Source of the DNA: an uncultured Eggerthellaceae bacterium
GTDB lineage: Bacteria; Actinomycetota; Coriobacteriia; Coriobacteriales; Eggerthellaceae
Assembly: GCA_944320405.1 (NCBI GenBank)
Contig: CALUHI010000002.1
Coordinates: forward strand, 52,655-116,654
Direction: 5' to 3'
DNA length: 64,000 nt
Positions 7,604 to 16,087 of this stretch are shown here, piece after piece. The stretch's first letter is position 1. Each line of letters opens with the position of its first letter. The notes under the pieces are model-generated. The model was not told the DNA's origin, did no database searches, and saw only the letters and a list, made by a program, of their open reading frames with translations. The translations under genes and the position numbers were made by a program.

Positions 7604-8314
7604 ATGACCGACTGCGCTTCGGGCGACCGCGCCCAGGGTATTCTCACTCCCGGCGACCATGCCTTCGACGCCTTTGTGTTCGACCTTGATGGCACGCTGC
7701 TGGACACGCTGCCCGATTTGGTGGAGCTCACCAACGCCACGCTGCGCGCATGCGGCTACCCCGAGCACACCCACGACGAGATCCTCGGCTTTGTGGGCAG
7801 CGGCGTCAAAGCGCTCATCCGTATGGCGGTTCCACCCGAGGCCTCCGATGCCGACGTTGAGCGCGCCGCACAACAATGGAAAGACCTCTACCCCGAATAC
7901 GGCTACCGCCTCACGAAGCCCTACGAGGGAATCGAAGCGGCACTCGCGCAGCTTTCGGATGCCGGCATGAAGCTGGCGGTGCTTTCCAACAAGTTCGACG
8001 GAGCCGTGCATGAGGTTATCGACGCCTTCCTTCCCGGCATCTTCCTGACCGTTCATGGAGAATCCCCCGAATTCCCGCGTAAGCCCGATCCCACCGGGCT
8101 GAACAAGCTGCTAGCCGAGCTCGGCACGTGCGCTAAACGTTGCGCGTTCGTAGGCGATTCGCCGAACGACATCCGCGTCGCACGAGCCGCCGGTGCCTAT
8201 GCGGTAGGTGTTACCTGGGGGTATGGCGCAAACGAAACGCTTGTTGCTGACGGCGCGGACGTGTTGATCGACCATCCCTCCCAGCTGTTGGATGTCCTGC
8301 GCGCGCATCGCTAA
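7604..8314 (+). CDS. gph: HAD-family phosphatase, phosphoglycolate phosphatase type
   Basis: A 236-residue protein from the ATG at 7604 with TTGGAG upstream; the frame extends upstream through a palindromic repeat, which I exclude. Motif I is FDLDGTLLDT with nucleophile Asp27 and Asp29, motif II LAVLSNK, motif III Lys in PRKPDPTGL, and motif IV FVGDSPNDI. The alpha-helical cap between residues 42 and 115 matches Gph/PGPase enzymes, which remove phosphate from 2-phosphoglycolate or similar small phosphoesters. It is monocistronic. A 12-bp palindrome (AAATCGCGATTT, 8333-8344) follows the stop and may mark the transcript end. Confidence 0.85.
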   Translation: MTDCASGDRAQGILTPGDHAFDAFVFDLDGTLLDTLPDLVELTNATLRACGYPEHTHDEILGFVGSGVKALIRMAVPPEASDADVERAAQQWKDLYPEYGYRLTKPYEGIEAALAQLSDAGMKLAVLSNKFDGAVHEVIDAFLPGIFLTVHGESPEFPRKPDPTGLNKLLAELGTCAKRCAFVGDSPNDIRVARAAGAYAVGVTWGYGANETLVADGADVLIDHPSQLLDVLRAHR

Positions 8315-8392
8315 GCGCCGCAGCTAACGCCAAAATCGCGATTTCGCCATGTGTGCAAGGCGTTCGCGCCGTGTGGCAGTTTTCTGATGAAT

Positions 8393-8439
8393 CATTCGTG
8401 AAACACTGCGATGCTACAATGGGGCTTCATTCGTGAAAC
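8393..8439 (+). promoter_or_regulatory. Promoter region of the LCP gene with direct repeats
   Basis: TACAAT at 8415-8420 is a good -10 element. A 12-bp direct repeat CATTCGTGAAAC occurs at 8393-8404 and 8428-8439, 35 bp apart, flanking it. The -35 region is poor, suggesting an activator or repressor that binds the repeats. Confidence 0.45.
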
Positions 8440-8489
8440 CCGTGTGCGGCGGTGCCGCCGCCCGCGCTCTCGATAGACGAGGAGAAATC

Positions 8490-9716
8490 ATGCCACCCCG
8501 CAATCCGCGATCGGACCGGCCCTCGCGCTCTGCCGGCAATCCGACTGGCAATCCGCGCGTGCGCAGCGCGCTTGACGCTGCAAGCAAGTCGTCTCGCAAC
8601 GAAGCAGGACGCTACTCCCGCTACTCAACGTCGGCGCGCTCCTACCCCAGCGACAAACGCGGCCCCGGACAGCGCCCGGCAAGCAGCGCATCGGACGCGC
8701 AGCAGTATTCACGTTCCAGCGCCAACTATTCGCACGCTGCCAAGAAGAAGAAAGGCCGCGGCAAGAAAATCGGCGTCGCCATTGCGGCGGTTCTGGTGGT
8801 CGCCCTCATCGGGGCGGGCACGGCGCTTGCGCTCTACATCGGCGGCATCAACGACACGCTGCGCGGCGACCTCACCGACGAGCAGCTCCAGGCGATCGAC
8901 TCCCAGCTGAAGAAATCCGAGCTCACCGAGCCGTTCTACATGATGCTGTTGGGCTCCGACATCCGCGAGGGCCAAAGCCAGGCGGAGTCGCGCTCCGACA
9001 CCAACATCCTGGTGCGCGTCGACGGCAGTAAGAACCAGGTGACGATGCTTTCCATTCTTCGCGACACAGCTATCGAGCTTGACGGGCATGGCATCGTGAA
9101 GTTCAACGCCGCGTATTCGTATGGCGGCATCGCTGGCATCATCGAAGAGGCAAGCGACCTGTGCGGCGTGGAGATTTCCCACTACGCCGAGGTCAACTTC
9201 AACAACCTGGTGGCGCTTGTGGATGCCATTGGCGGCGTCGACATCGAGGTTGAGGACCGCATCGACGACCCGAAGGCGGGCAACGTGGTCATCGAAGAGG
9301 GCATGCAGCACCTGAACGGCGAAGCCGCCCTCGTATACGCACGCACGCGTCAGTACGCCGACGGCGACTACACCCGCACCCAGCATCAGCGCAACCTGGT
9401 GCAGGCAATCGTCAACAAGGTGCTCTCGCTGCCTCCCACCGAGCTGCCCGGCGTCATCCAGGCGGCCGCACAGTGCGTGACCACCGACCTTACGGTGACC
9501 GACATCATCAGCCTGGCGCAGCAGTTCCAAGACAACGACAGCGCCGACGGCATGACCGTGTACTCAGCGGTGATCCCCTCGACGGCCGAATACGTGAACG
9601 GCATTTCGTACGTGTTCGCCGACATCGACAAGCTGGCCGACATGATGGAAACCATCGACTCCGGCGGCAATCCCGACCCCAATGCGGAAGAGGAATCGGA
9701 CAGCTCTGAGTCGTAG
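8490..9716 (+). CDS. LytR-CpsA-Psr (LCP) family glycopolymer ligase
   Basis: A 408-residue protein from the ATG at 8490 (GAGGAG 5 nt upstream). It has a Ser/Arg-rich cytoplasmic tail of ~90 residues, one membrane span at about 94-117 (IGVAIAAVLVVALIGAGTAL), then an extracytoplasmic LCP domain from about 147. LCP hallmarks are visible: MMLLGSDIRE, SRSDTNILVRVD, MLSILRDT, an NAAYSYGG segment, and LVYARTRQYADGDYTRTQHQ with the conserved arginines. LCP proteins transfer undecaprenyl-linked glycopolymers to peptidoglycan. The long Ser/Arg tail is unusual and may be a regulatory or phosphorylation segment. It ends in an acidic Ser/Glu tail. Confidence 0.92.
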   Translation: MPPRNPRSDRPSRSAGNPTGNPRVRSALDAASKSSRNEAGRYSRYSTSARSYPSDKRGPGQRPASSASDAQQYSRSSANYSHAAKKKKGRGKKIGVAIAAVLVVALIGAGTALALYIGGINDTLRGDLTDEQLQAIDSQLKKSELTEPFYMMLLGSDIREGQSQAESRSDTNILVRVDGSKNQVTMLSILRDTAIELDGHGIVKFNAAYSYGGIAGIIEEASDLCGVEISHYAEVNFNNLVALVDAIGGVDIEVEDRIDDPKAGNVVIEEGMQHLNGEAALVYARTRQYADGDYTRTQHQRNLVQAIVNKVLSLPPTELPGVIQAAAQCVTTDLTVTDIISLAQQFQDNDSADGMTVYSAVIPSTAEYVNGISYVFADIDKLADMMETIDSGGNPDPNAEEESDSSES

Positions 9717-9737
9717 CACGGTTCTAAGCCGCACGGA

Positions 9738-9783
9738 GATGAGAAAAATCCTCCGTCCCTTTTTCTCGTCCCTTTTTCTCGTC
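9738..9783. repeat. Repeat of the GTCCCTTTTTCTC family
   Basis: GAGAAAAA is followed by two tandem copies of CGTCCCTTTTTCTC. The motif matches the right arm of the palindrome at 7519-7563. It lies between the LCP stop and the bidirectional terminator. Confidence 0.65.
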
Positions 9784-9785
9784 CA

Positions 9786-9818
9786 AAACGAAAAGCCCCT
9801 TGATGGGGCTTTTCGTTT
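9786..9818. terminator. Bidirectional intrinsic terminator between LCP gene and galE
   Basis: AAACGAAAAGCCCC (9786-9799) pairs perfectly with GGGGCTTTTCGTTT (9805-9818) around a 5-nt loop. The T-runs in the stem serve both convergent genes. Confidence 0.9.
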
Positions 9819-9854
9819 GAGTTGTGTTTTCCGCGTTGTCGGATCGGCGCGAAG

Positions 9855-10991
9855 CTATGCAGTGGCATAGCCGTCGGGGTTGCCGGATTGCCAGCGCCAG
9901 CTGTCGGCGCACATGCGATCCAGATCGTATTCCGCAACCCAACCGAGCTCGTCGCGCGCTTTGTCGCAAGCCGCGTAGTTTTCCGCGACGTCGCCTGCAC
10001 GGCGGGGCTTGATCTCGTAGGGGATGCTATGGCCGCACGCGCGCTCGAACGCGTGGATGACATCCAAAACGCTGGAGCCCGTGCCGGTGCCCAGGTTGAA
10101 GATGCCCACACCGCGGCGCGTGCCGTCAGGTTCGGGCGTGCCCTCGATGGAGCCCAGGCCGATGGCCTTGCCGGTGCCCACCTTGCCGCCCATCCAATCG
10201 AGCGCCGCCACATGACCGCGCGCAAGGTCGACCACGTGGATGTAGTCGCGCACGCCAGTGCCGTCGGGGGTGGGGTAATCGTCGCCAAACACGCCCACGC
10301 AAGCCAGCTTGCCCACCGCCACCTGCGCCACGTAGGGCAGCAGGTTGTTGGGAATGCCCTTCGGATCCTCGCCGATCAGGCCGCTTTCATGCGCACCGAT
10401 GGGGTTGAAGTAGCGCAGCAGCACGACGTTCCACTCGGCGTCGCCACGGTACAGGTCGGTGAGCACGCGCTCCAGCATGCTCTTGGTCTCGCCGTAGGGG
10501 TTGGTGGCCTCGTGCTTGGGGCAGCTTTCGGTGATGGGAATGAAGTCGGGCTCGCCGTAGACGGTGGCGCTCGACGAGAACACGATGTTCTTCACATCGT
10601 GCGCACGCGCCACGTCGCAGAGCACCAGCGTGCCCGCCACGTTGTTCCAATAGTACTCCAGCGGCTTCTGCACGCTTTCGCCTACTGCCTTGAAGCCGGC
10701 GAAGTGGATGATGGTGTCGATGTCGTTTTCCTGGAAGATGCGCTCGAGGGCGTCGCGGTCCAGGATGTTGTCCTGGTAGAACGACAGACGGCTGTCGTCG
10801 GGCGCGAGGCCAGCAATCTGGCGAACGCGGTCGAGCGCCACCTTGCTGGAGTTGCTCAGGTCGTCGACCACCACCACGCGGTAGCCCTGTTCCAGAAGCT
10901 CGACGCAGGTGTGGCTGCCGATGAATCCGGCGCCGCCCGTCACCAGCACGCAAGTCTGATCGTGCGGTTTCGCAAGGCTTTTGTTGGCCAT
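9855..10991 (-). CDS. galE: UDP-glucose 4-epimerase
   Basis: A 378-residue extended short-chain dehydrogenase. The start at 10991 has GGAAAGGA upstream. The Rossmann motif is VTGGAGFIGSH, and the active site shows SSSATVYG and NPYGETK (Tyr and Lys of YxxxK). ALERIFQENDIDTIIHFAG and RYFNPIGAH are GalE hallmarks. It interconverts UDP-glucose and UDP-galactose, feeding galactose use and surface polysaccharide. It is convergent with the LCP gene, whose product attaches such polymers to the wall. It carries a slightly longer C-terminal region than E. coli GalE. Confidence 0.95.
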   Translation of the reverse strand: MANKSLAKPHDQTCVLVTGGAGFIGSHTCVELLEQGYRVVVVDDLSNSSKVALDRVRQIAGLAPDDSRLSFYQDNILDRDALERIFQENDIDTIIHFAGFKAVGESVQKPLEYYWNNVAGTLVLCDVARAHDVKNIVFSSSATVYGEPDFIPITESCPKHEATNPYGETKSMLERVLTDLYRGDAEWNVVLLRYFNPIGAHESGLIGEDPKGIPNNLLPYVAQVAVGKLACVGVFGDDYPTPDGTGVRDYIHVVDLARGHVAALDWMGGKVGTGKAIGLGSIEGTPEPDGTRRGVGIFNLGTGTGSSVLDVIHAFERACGHSIPYEIKPRRAGDVAENYAACDKARDELGWVAEYDLDRMCADSWRWQSGNPDGYATA

Positions 10992-11123
10992 GTCAGTCCT
11001 TTCCTCAAGCGATGCGGGAGCTTCCCGGCGCTGCGGCACGCTACTTGGCGCGCTTTGTCGAGCACCGCATCGGCTTTCGATTCGGCATGGGGCGCGGAAT
11101 TCGCACCCAACCTTTATTTTACG

Positions 11124-12890
11124 CTAGTTGCCAGCCAAGGTGCGAACGTTGGCGCTGGACGACTCCAGCTGGGCGATTGCCGCACGCAATGCCGTTACAT
11201 CGGCTTCGGTCACCTTGTCCACCTTCTTCGCCAGAAGGCGCTGAAGCGCGGCGAGGTCGGCTTTCACCTGCTTTTTCTCTGCCTTGTCGATCCGCTTGCC
11301 GGCGGTGGCCAACGCGCGGTTGGCGGCATCGGCAAGCTTGCGGCCCTCGTCCAGCACGGCAAGCGCCTCGCGGCGAACACCGTCTTGGGCGGCATATTGC
11401 TCGGCATCGCGCATGGCTTGCTGGATCTCGGAGTCGGACATGCGCTCGTTGTCGTCGATGACGATGGACTGCTGTTTGCCGGTGTCCAGATCCTTCGCCG
11501 AAACCGTCAGGATGCCGTTGGCGTCGATGTCGAACGTCACCTCGATCTGCGGGACGCCCGCCGGAGCGCGCTTGATGCCCTTCAGACGGAACTTGCCGAT
11601 GGTCTTGTTGTCGCGCGCCATGGGGCGCTCGCCCTGCAGCACGTGGATTTCCACGCTGGTTTGGAACGGCGCGGCAGTGGTGAACGTTTTCGAGTAGTGC
11701 ACCGGCAACGTGGTGTTGCGCTCCACCAAGCGCGTGGCCACGCCTCCCACCGTCTCAATGGAAAGCGAAAGCGGCGTGACGTCCAGAAGCAGGATGCTGT
11801 TCGCCTTGACCAGGCCAGTGGAGCTGCCAGCAAGCGTGGCTCCTTGGATGGCGGCGCCGGTCGCCACGCATTCATCGGGATTGATGGACGACGAAGGCTC
11901 TTTGCCCGTAAGCTCGCGAACTTTCCGCTGCACAGCGGGGATGCGGGTGGAGCCGCCCACCAGCAGCACGCAACCCAGTTCGCTTGCGGCGATGCCCGCG
12001 TCGTTGAGCGCAACGGTCACGGGGCCTTCGGTGCGCTGGACAAGGTCAGCAGTCATGCGGTCGAACGCGTCGCGCGTCAGCGTGGCTTCGAAGTGGATGG
12101 GGCCGTTGGGGCCTTGCGCGAGGAACGGCAGGTTCACACGCGATGATTCCAGCGACGAGAGCTCCACTTTCGCCTCGCACGCAGCCTCGCGGACGCGCTG
12201 CAGGGCGGCGGGCTCACGGCGCAGGTCGATGCCGTGCTCTCGCTGGAACTCACCCAGCAGGTGGTCGGCGATGCGCTCGTCGAAATCGTCGCCGCCCAGA
12301 TGGTTGTCGCCGGCAGTGGCCAGCACCTCGATGACGCCGTCGCCGATCTCGATGATGGACACGTCAAAGGTGCCGCCGCCCAGGTCGTACACCATCACCT
12401 TCTGCGGCGTGCCGTTGTCAAGGCCGTAGGCGAGCGCAGCGGACGTGGGCTCGTTGATGATGCGCAGCACGTTGAGGCCAGCGATGCGCCCGGCATCCTT
12501 GGTGGCCTGACGCTGCACGTCGTTGAAGTAGGCGGGCACGGTGATGACCGCGTCGGTGACAGACTGCCCCAAAAACGCCTCGGCATCGGTGCGCAGCTTG
12601 CGCAGGATCATGGCGGAAAGCTCCTGCGGGTTGTACGCCCTGCCGTCGATGCTCACGTGCCAATCGGTGCCCATGCGACGCTTCACCGAGGAAATCGTGC
12701 GGTCGGGATTCATAGCGGCTTGGCGCATTGCGATGCGGCCCACCAGCCGCTCGCCCGACTTCGAAAACGCCACCACACTGGGGGTAGTGCGCTCGCCTTC
12801 CGCATTGGGAATGATGACCGGCTTGCCGCCCTCGACCGCCGCCACGCAGCTGTTGGTGGTTCCCAAGTCGATGCCTATGACTGCTCCCAT
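11124..12890 (-). CDS. dnaK: DnaK/Hsp70-family chaperone, short paralogue
   Basis: A 588-residue Hsp70 with the ATPase domain intact: [36 protein letters not shown] and [12 protein letters not shown]. The substrate domain (about 380-500) is present, with [16 protein letters not shown]. It is shorter than typical DnaK (610-640): the helical lid is reduced and there is no acidic disordered tail. The gene is not next to grpE or hrcA. It follows a J-domain protein and a DUF5685 protein on the same strand, so it is probably a dedicated paralogue working with that J-protein. AAGGA lies 9 nt before the ATG. Confidence 0.92.
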   Translation of the reverse strand: MGAVIGIDLGTTNSCVAAVEGGKPVIIPNAEGERTTPSVVAFSKSGERLVGRIAMRQAAMNPDRTISSVKRRMGTDWHVSIDGRAYNPQELSAMILRKLRTDAEAFLGQSVTDAVITVPAYFNDVQRQATKDAGRIAGLNVLRIINEPTSAALAYGLDNGTPQKVMVYDLGGGTFDVSIIEIGDGVIEVLATAGDNHLGGDDFDERIADHLLGEFQREHGIDLRREPAALQRVREAACEAKVELSSLESSRVNLPFLAQGPNGPIHFEATLTRDAFDRMTADLVQRTEGPVTVALNDAGIAASELGCVLLVGGSTRIPAVQRKVRELTGKEPSSSINPDECVATGAAIQGATLAGSSTGLVKANSILLLDVTPLSLSIETVGGVATRLVERNTTLPVHYSKTFTTAAPFQTSVEIHVLQGERPMARDNKTIGKFRLKGIKRAPAGVPQIEVTFDIDANGILTVSAKDLDTGKQQSIVIDDNERMSDSEIQQAMRDAEQYAAQDGVRREALAVLDEGRKLADAANRALATAGKRIDKAEKKQVKADLAALQRLLAKKVDKVTEADVTALRAAIAQLESSSANVRTLAGN

Positions 12891-12977
12891 GTTCGCATCC
12901 TTTCCAATAAGCCAATCTTGCTGTTACGTATCTTTTGTCGTTCGTTTCCGGCAACGGCCGGCAGGCCGTCGGAACCC

Positions 12978-13796
12978 CTAGATGAAGAATCCGAAGGGGA
13001 AGCAGAGGCGGCAGAGCATGGGGCCGCAGCACCAGATGCCGCAGCACAGCATCATGGGGTCGACGCCTACCATGGTGAAGCCTTTCGCCTGGCCTTCCTG
13101 TTCGTATTCGACGCTGTCTTGCTGGAACTTGCGCTGGGCGCGCTGGTATTCCAGGTTGTTGGGGTCCATGCGCACGGCGCGGCGGATCTGCTCGAGGGCC
13201 ATGAGCGAGTTGCCGGCGCCGTCGTTGGCAAGCGCGCTGAGGTAGTACCAGCGCGCATCGCGGCCGTGGCTGGTGATGGCGTTGAGGATGCCGATGGCTT
13301 GCTGGAAGCGCCCGGCGTTGATGGCGTCGATAGCCGCGCGCACCTCGGGGCTGTCGGCCGCCGACGCCTCGGGGTGAATGGGGCCGCCTGCCGCCGCACT
13401 GCCGGCGCCGCCAAAACCGAAGAGGTCGTCCCAGTCGAAGCCGCCCGTCCAGCCGTACGGGCCGCCGGCGCTGGAGGGGCCGCCGTAACCGTAGCCGGTC
13501 TGCGTGCCGCCCGGGCCTCCGGAACCTGGGCCGCCGGCGTAACCGGCCTGTCCCGCACCAGGACGCTGCGACGCGCCCTGTGCTGCCTGGGCGCGGCGGT
13601 CACTGGCCTCGTACTTCTCCGGATTCATGATGCGGTCGTACGCTTCGTTGATCTTGTTCATGCGCTCGGCCGCGCCCGGATCGTTCGGATTGAGGTCCGG
13701 GTGGTTCTCGCGGGCTTTTTTGCGATACGCCTTCTTCACCTCGTCGGGCGAGGCATCTGGGCTCACGCCCAGTATGTCGTACGGGTTCTCTGGCAC
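12978..13796 (-). CDS. J-domain co-chaperone with TPR-like region and Cys-rich C-terminus
   Basis: A 272-residue protein starting with GTG directly after the TAA of the upstream gene. Residues 1-65 are a J domain ([20 protein letters not shown]) with the essential HPD tripeptide in [10 protein letters not shown] Gly/Ser/Tyr-rich linker follows (about 75-145), then TPR-like helices (about 150-230), then a hydrophobic Cys-rich tail ([18 protein letters not shown]) that could bind metal or membrane. It lacks the DnaJ zinc fingers, so it is a class C J-protein. Position between DUF5685 and dnaK says it recruits that Hsp70 to a specific client. Confidence 0.85.
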   Translation of the reverse strand: MPENPYDILGVSPDASPDEVKKAYRKKARENHPDLNPNDPGAAERMNKINEAYDRIMNPEKYEASDRRAQAAQGASQRPGAGQAGYAGGPGSGGPGGTQTGYGYGGPSSAGGPYGWTGGFDWDDLFGFGGAGSAAAGGPIHPEASAADSPEVRAAIDAINAGRFQQAIGILNAITSHGRDARWYYLSALANDGAGNSLMALEQIRRAVRMDPNNLEYQRAQRKFQQDSVEYEQEGQAKGFTMVGVDPMMLCCGIWCCGPMLCRLCFPFGFFI

Positions 13797-14735
13797 TTAG
13801 GCGTCCTTCTTCGTCTGCGGGTCTTTCATTTCTTGCGTGCGCTGCGCGAAGCGGGCGTCTTCGGCGGCAGTGGTGCGCGGGAGGGTGCCCTGCTTTTGGA
13901 GCTGGGCGTTGCGCTTCTGCCAGATGCCGGAGTACAGCACGCTGCGCAGCAGGTGGAGGTCTTGTTCCAGCGGGAGCTTCTCGAACAGCGCGGTGGCGCG
14001 CCCGGCAAAGGTTTCCAGCGCCGTGCGGATTTCGGCTTCGTCCATTTCGAGCCCCGCCAAGGGATTGTAGCTGCCTTTCCGCAGGTCGTCGGGCAAGTCG
14101 CAGGCGGCGTCCATGAAATAGACGAACCGCCCTAGCTGCCCGCCGAAACCGCGCAGCGCGTCGGCCCAAATGTCGTCCTCGAACACGAACAGCTCTCCCA
14201 GAAGGTCGCCGAAGCAGTTCGCTGCGGCGTCGGGCGAGGTATCGACGGGCGCAACATCGCTGCCGCCGTCGGAGTTGGCAAGCGCGGCTTGCTCGATGCG
14301 GGTAATGGCTGCCAGACCGTCATCGATGGCCTTGCACTGACGCGGAATCCGTTGCTTTACCTGGGCGTATTCCTTTTCCAGAACGCTTGCGTAGACGCGG
14401 CCGCGCAGGCTGCGATCGTCGTTCCAGTCGTCCAGGCACTTGTGATAGGCGAGCGCCACCGAGAGGTCGGCGGCATAGTCGGTGAAACGCGTGCGCATGT
14501 ACGGATGCGGCTTCAAGGGATGCGCAGGGCAGCGTTCTTCGCCCGTCTGCTCAGGCGGCTCGTACAGCGAGCCCAGCAACAGCACAAGAAAGGCCATGTC
14601 GTAGGTGAGCGAGAAGCGGCTAAGCTGCCCGTGGCGCTCCTTCAGGGCGCTGCACAGCCCGCAGTACGCCGCGCGATAACGCAGACGCTCGGCGTCGTCC
14701 AAGTCGGAGAGGTTCGCAGCAACGAAACCGAACAT
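13797..14735 (-). CDS. DUF5685-family protein
   Basis: A 312-residue protein starting MFGFVAANLSDLDDAERLRY with the conserved YRAAYCGLCSAL motif near the N-terminus, features I associate with DUF5685. Other notable residues are a Cys/His-containing EERCPAHPLKPHPYMRTRFT, AYHKCLDDWNDD, and FMDAACDLPDDLRKGSYNPL, an acid-rich pair of helices reminiscent of isoprenoid-synthase folds, although no enzymatic role is established. It is first in an operon with a J-domain protein (0-bp spacing) and a DnaK, which makes it a candidate client or adaptor of that chaperone pair. Family fairly sure, function unknown. Confidence 0.75.
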   Translation of the reverse strand: MFGFVAANLSDLDDAERLRYRAAYCGLCSALKERHGQLSRFSLTYDMAFLVLLLGSLYEPPEQTGEERCPAHPLKPHPYMRTRFTDYAADLSVALAYHKCLDDWNDDRSLRGRVYASVLEKEYAQVKQRIPRQCKAIDDGLAAITRIEQAALANSDGGSDVAPVDTSPDAAANCFGDLLGELFVFEDDIWADALRGFGGQLGRFVYFMDAACDLPDDLRKGSYNPLAGLEMDEAEIRTALETFAGRATALFEKLPLEQDLHLLRSVLYSGIWQKRNAQLQKQGTLPRTTAAEDARFAQRTQEMKDPQTKKDA

Positions 14736-14850
14736 GACCTAGACCTCCGCCCGGAAAACGGCGCACGCAAACGAGATTTTGCGGACAGAACGCGCGCAGC
14801 CTGCACACAACGCAGCGATATCGGCTGGTTTTCGCATTGCTGGCATCGCG

Positions 14851-15267
14851 CTACGACTTCTTCTCGGTTTGCCAGTGGCACTTCGGGCAGGTCACGCGCA
14901 GCCTCCCCTTCCCTTTCGGAACCGAAAGCACCGTGCCGCAACCTTTGCACCTGAAGTACTTCGTGGTGGCGCGGTTGGTCCACATTTTGCGGGCGAGCGA
15001 GAGCGTTTCGCGAGGCTTGGAGGCGAACCGCAGCCAGGCTTCGTTTTCCGCTTCGCGTTGAGGCAGGTTTTTCGAGAACGTGCGCCAGGTGGCCACCACC
15101 AAAACGCCCATGGCAAACGCCCACACCACCTCGAGCTCGAACAGCACCGCGACTAAAATCAGCGCGAGGCCGACCATCGTCAGCATGTTCGACAGATTGT
15201 CGGCGCCGTGACGGCCCTCAAGCCATACGGACATCCTGATTCGCAGACGCTCGAGAAAATTCCTCAT
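14851..15267 (-). CDS. Small membrane protein with zinc-ribbon domain
   Basis: A 138-residue protein from the ATG at 15267 (an upstream in-frame GTG at 15300 is possible). Residues ~25-65 form one long or two short membrane segments (MLTMVGLALILVAVLFELEV), and the C-terminus is a zinc ribbon with two CxxC pairs, YFRCKGCGTVLSVP and VTCPKCHWQ. It lies 115 bp upstream of the DUF5685 gene on the same strand and may belong to the same transcription unit. No function can be assigned beyond membrane-tethered zinc ribbon. Confidence 0.75.
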   Translation of the reverse strand: MRNFLERLRIRMSVWLEGRHGADNLSNMLTMVGLALILVAVLFELEVVWAFAMGVLVVATWRTFSKNLPQREAENEAWLRFASKPRETLSLARKMWTNRATTKYFRCKGCGTVLSVPKGKGRLRVTCPKCHWQTEKKS

Positions 15268-15306
15268 GGTGCAGTTCAGCCTTGCTTTCTGTAACGGCAC
15301 CCCGAC

Positions 15307-15495
15307 TTAGCTGCACATCTGCCGCAGATGGCACATCAGGGCGATTCCGCATTTGTTTGCACACAACCATAACGAAGAGACCGCCTCTTCCACCGCGCGC
15401 ACGCGAAAAGCCAGCCAATCGTTAATTAGATTCCACACATAACGCACGAGCGGGGCGTCGCGCGGGCGCCGCAAGCCGCGCAGTTGCCGGCACAT
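15307..15495 (-). CDS. Candidate small Cys-rich protein
   Basis: A 62-codon frame starts at an ATG with GGAG four nt upstream and ends just before the zinc-ribbon membrane protein. The product has a central amphipathic stretch (LVRYVWNLINDWLAFRVRAV) and ends with four Cys (CANKCGIALMC then MCS). It could be a real small protein co-transcribed with the zinc-ribbon gene or chance; no homologue is recognised. Confidence 0.3.
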   Translation of the reverse strand: MCRQLRGLRRPRDAPLVRYVWNLINDWLAFRVRAVEEAVSSLWLCANKCGIALMCHLRQMCS

Positions 15496-15578
15496 CTACT
15501 CCGCCCCTTTGGGCTGCGCCCTTTTGGGCTACGCACAACCTTGCGTCGCATCTCGAGTACAAAACCTGAAATTTATTC

Positions 15579-15607
15579 TTGACAGAAAATAATCGACCTA
15601 TTACCAT
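15579..15607 (+). promoter_or_regulatory. Near-consensus promoter for a short transcript
   Basis: TTGACA at 15579-15584, exactly 17 bp, then TACCAT at 15602-15607. The region is AT-rich against a GC-rich background. Expected start of transcription is about 15614. Confidence 0.7.
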
Positions 15608-15613
15608 TTATTC

Positions 15614-15691
15614 TGCGATGAGATCAATCCCCCTTCTCCTCGTTTCACTCGTCTAGTAAAAGGCCGCACCCCCCCCCGCGGCCTTTTACTA
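15614..15691 (+). ncRNA. Short transcript with possible 12-residue leader peptide and hairpin
   Basis: Just after the promoter an ATG at 15618 opens a 12-codon frame, MRSIPLLLVSLV, whose TAG overlaps the first base triplet of a perfect 14-bp inverted repeat (TAGTAAAAGGCCGC at 15654-15667, complement at 15678-15691). The loop is a 9-C tract. Seven of twelve residues are Ile, Leu or Val, as in branched-chain amino acid attenuator leaders. The next gene downstream on this strand is 1.1 kb away, so this is either an sRNA with terminator or an attenuator that lost its operon. Confidence 0.45.
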
Positions 15692-15799
15692 TGTCTAGGC
15701 GTATTCCATGAAGGGCATTCGCAACTTCAGCGCCCCGTTTTCCAATGGCCACCTGGGGATGCGCGGTGAAAAGGACATGCTTTTTGAAACTTAACCCCA

Positions 15800-16087
15800 A
15801 CTTCGTAGCCGCTTCGGACACCGCAGTGTCTCCCTTCTCGTCACTTTGTAGTCGTTTCGGACGTTTTTCGCTTCTCGAAAAACACTTTGCAGCCAATCCG
15901 GACAAAACAGGCCCCTCCAGAAGACCCAAAACGTCCGGAACGACTACAAAGTGGTTTCTCCACCCCCTCAAAACGTCCGGAACGACTACAAAGTGGCCTT
16001 CCTGCAAAGATTGAAGTGTCCGAAACGGATACAAAACGGCAGGGAACGTGACGCGCACCCCACTGGCGTCCAAAACAACCACAAAGC
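15800..16087. repeat. Inverted array of a 20-bp repeat (array A, 7 copies)
   Basis: Forward copies at 15800-15819, 15843-15862 and 15884-15903 read approximately ACTTTGTAGTCGTTTCGGAC. Reverse-complement copies follow at 15933-15952, 15975-15994, 16018-16037 and a degenerate one at 16068-16087. The two central copies on the right are identical. All forward copies precede all reverse copies. The same repeat forms a second array at 57834-58065. Spacers are 14-40 bp and unrelated, so it is not a CRISPR. Function unknown. Confidence 0.85.

Noticed and set aside
9822..12146. 774-codon plus-strand open frame over galE and dnaK
   Set aside because: It is antisense to two certain genes; the product is an Ala/His/Arg-rich composition artefact of high GC with no domain.
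15800..16087. CRISPR array interpretation of the repeats
   Set aside because: Copies occur in both orientations, differ from each other, spacers vary from 14 to 40 bp, and no cas gene is near.
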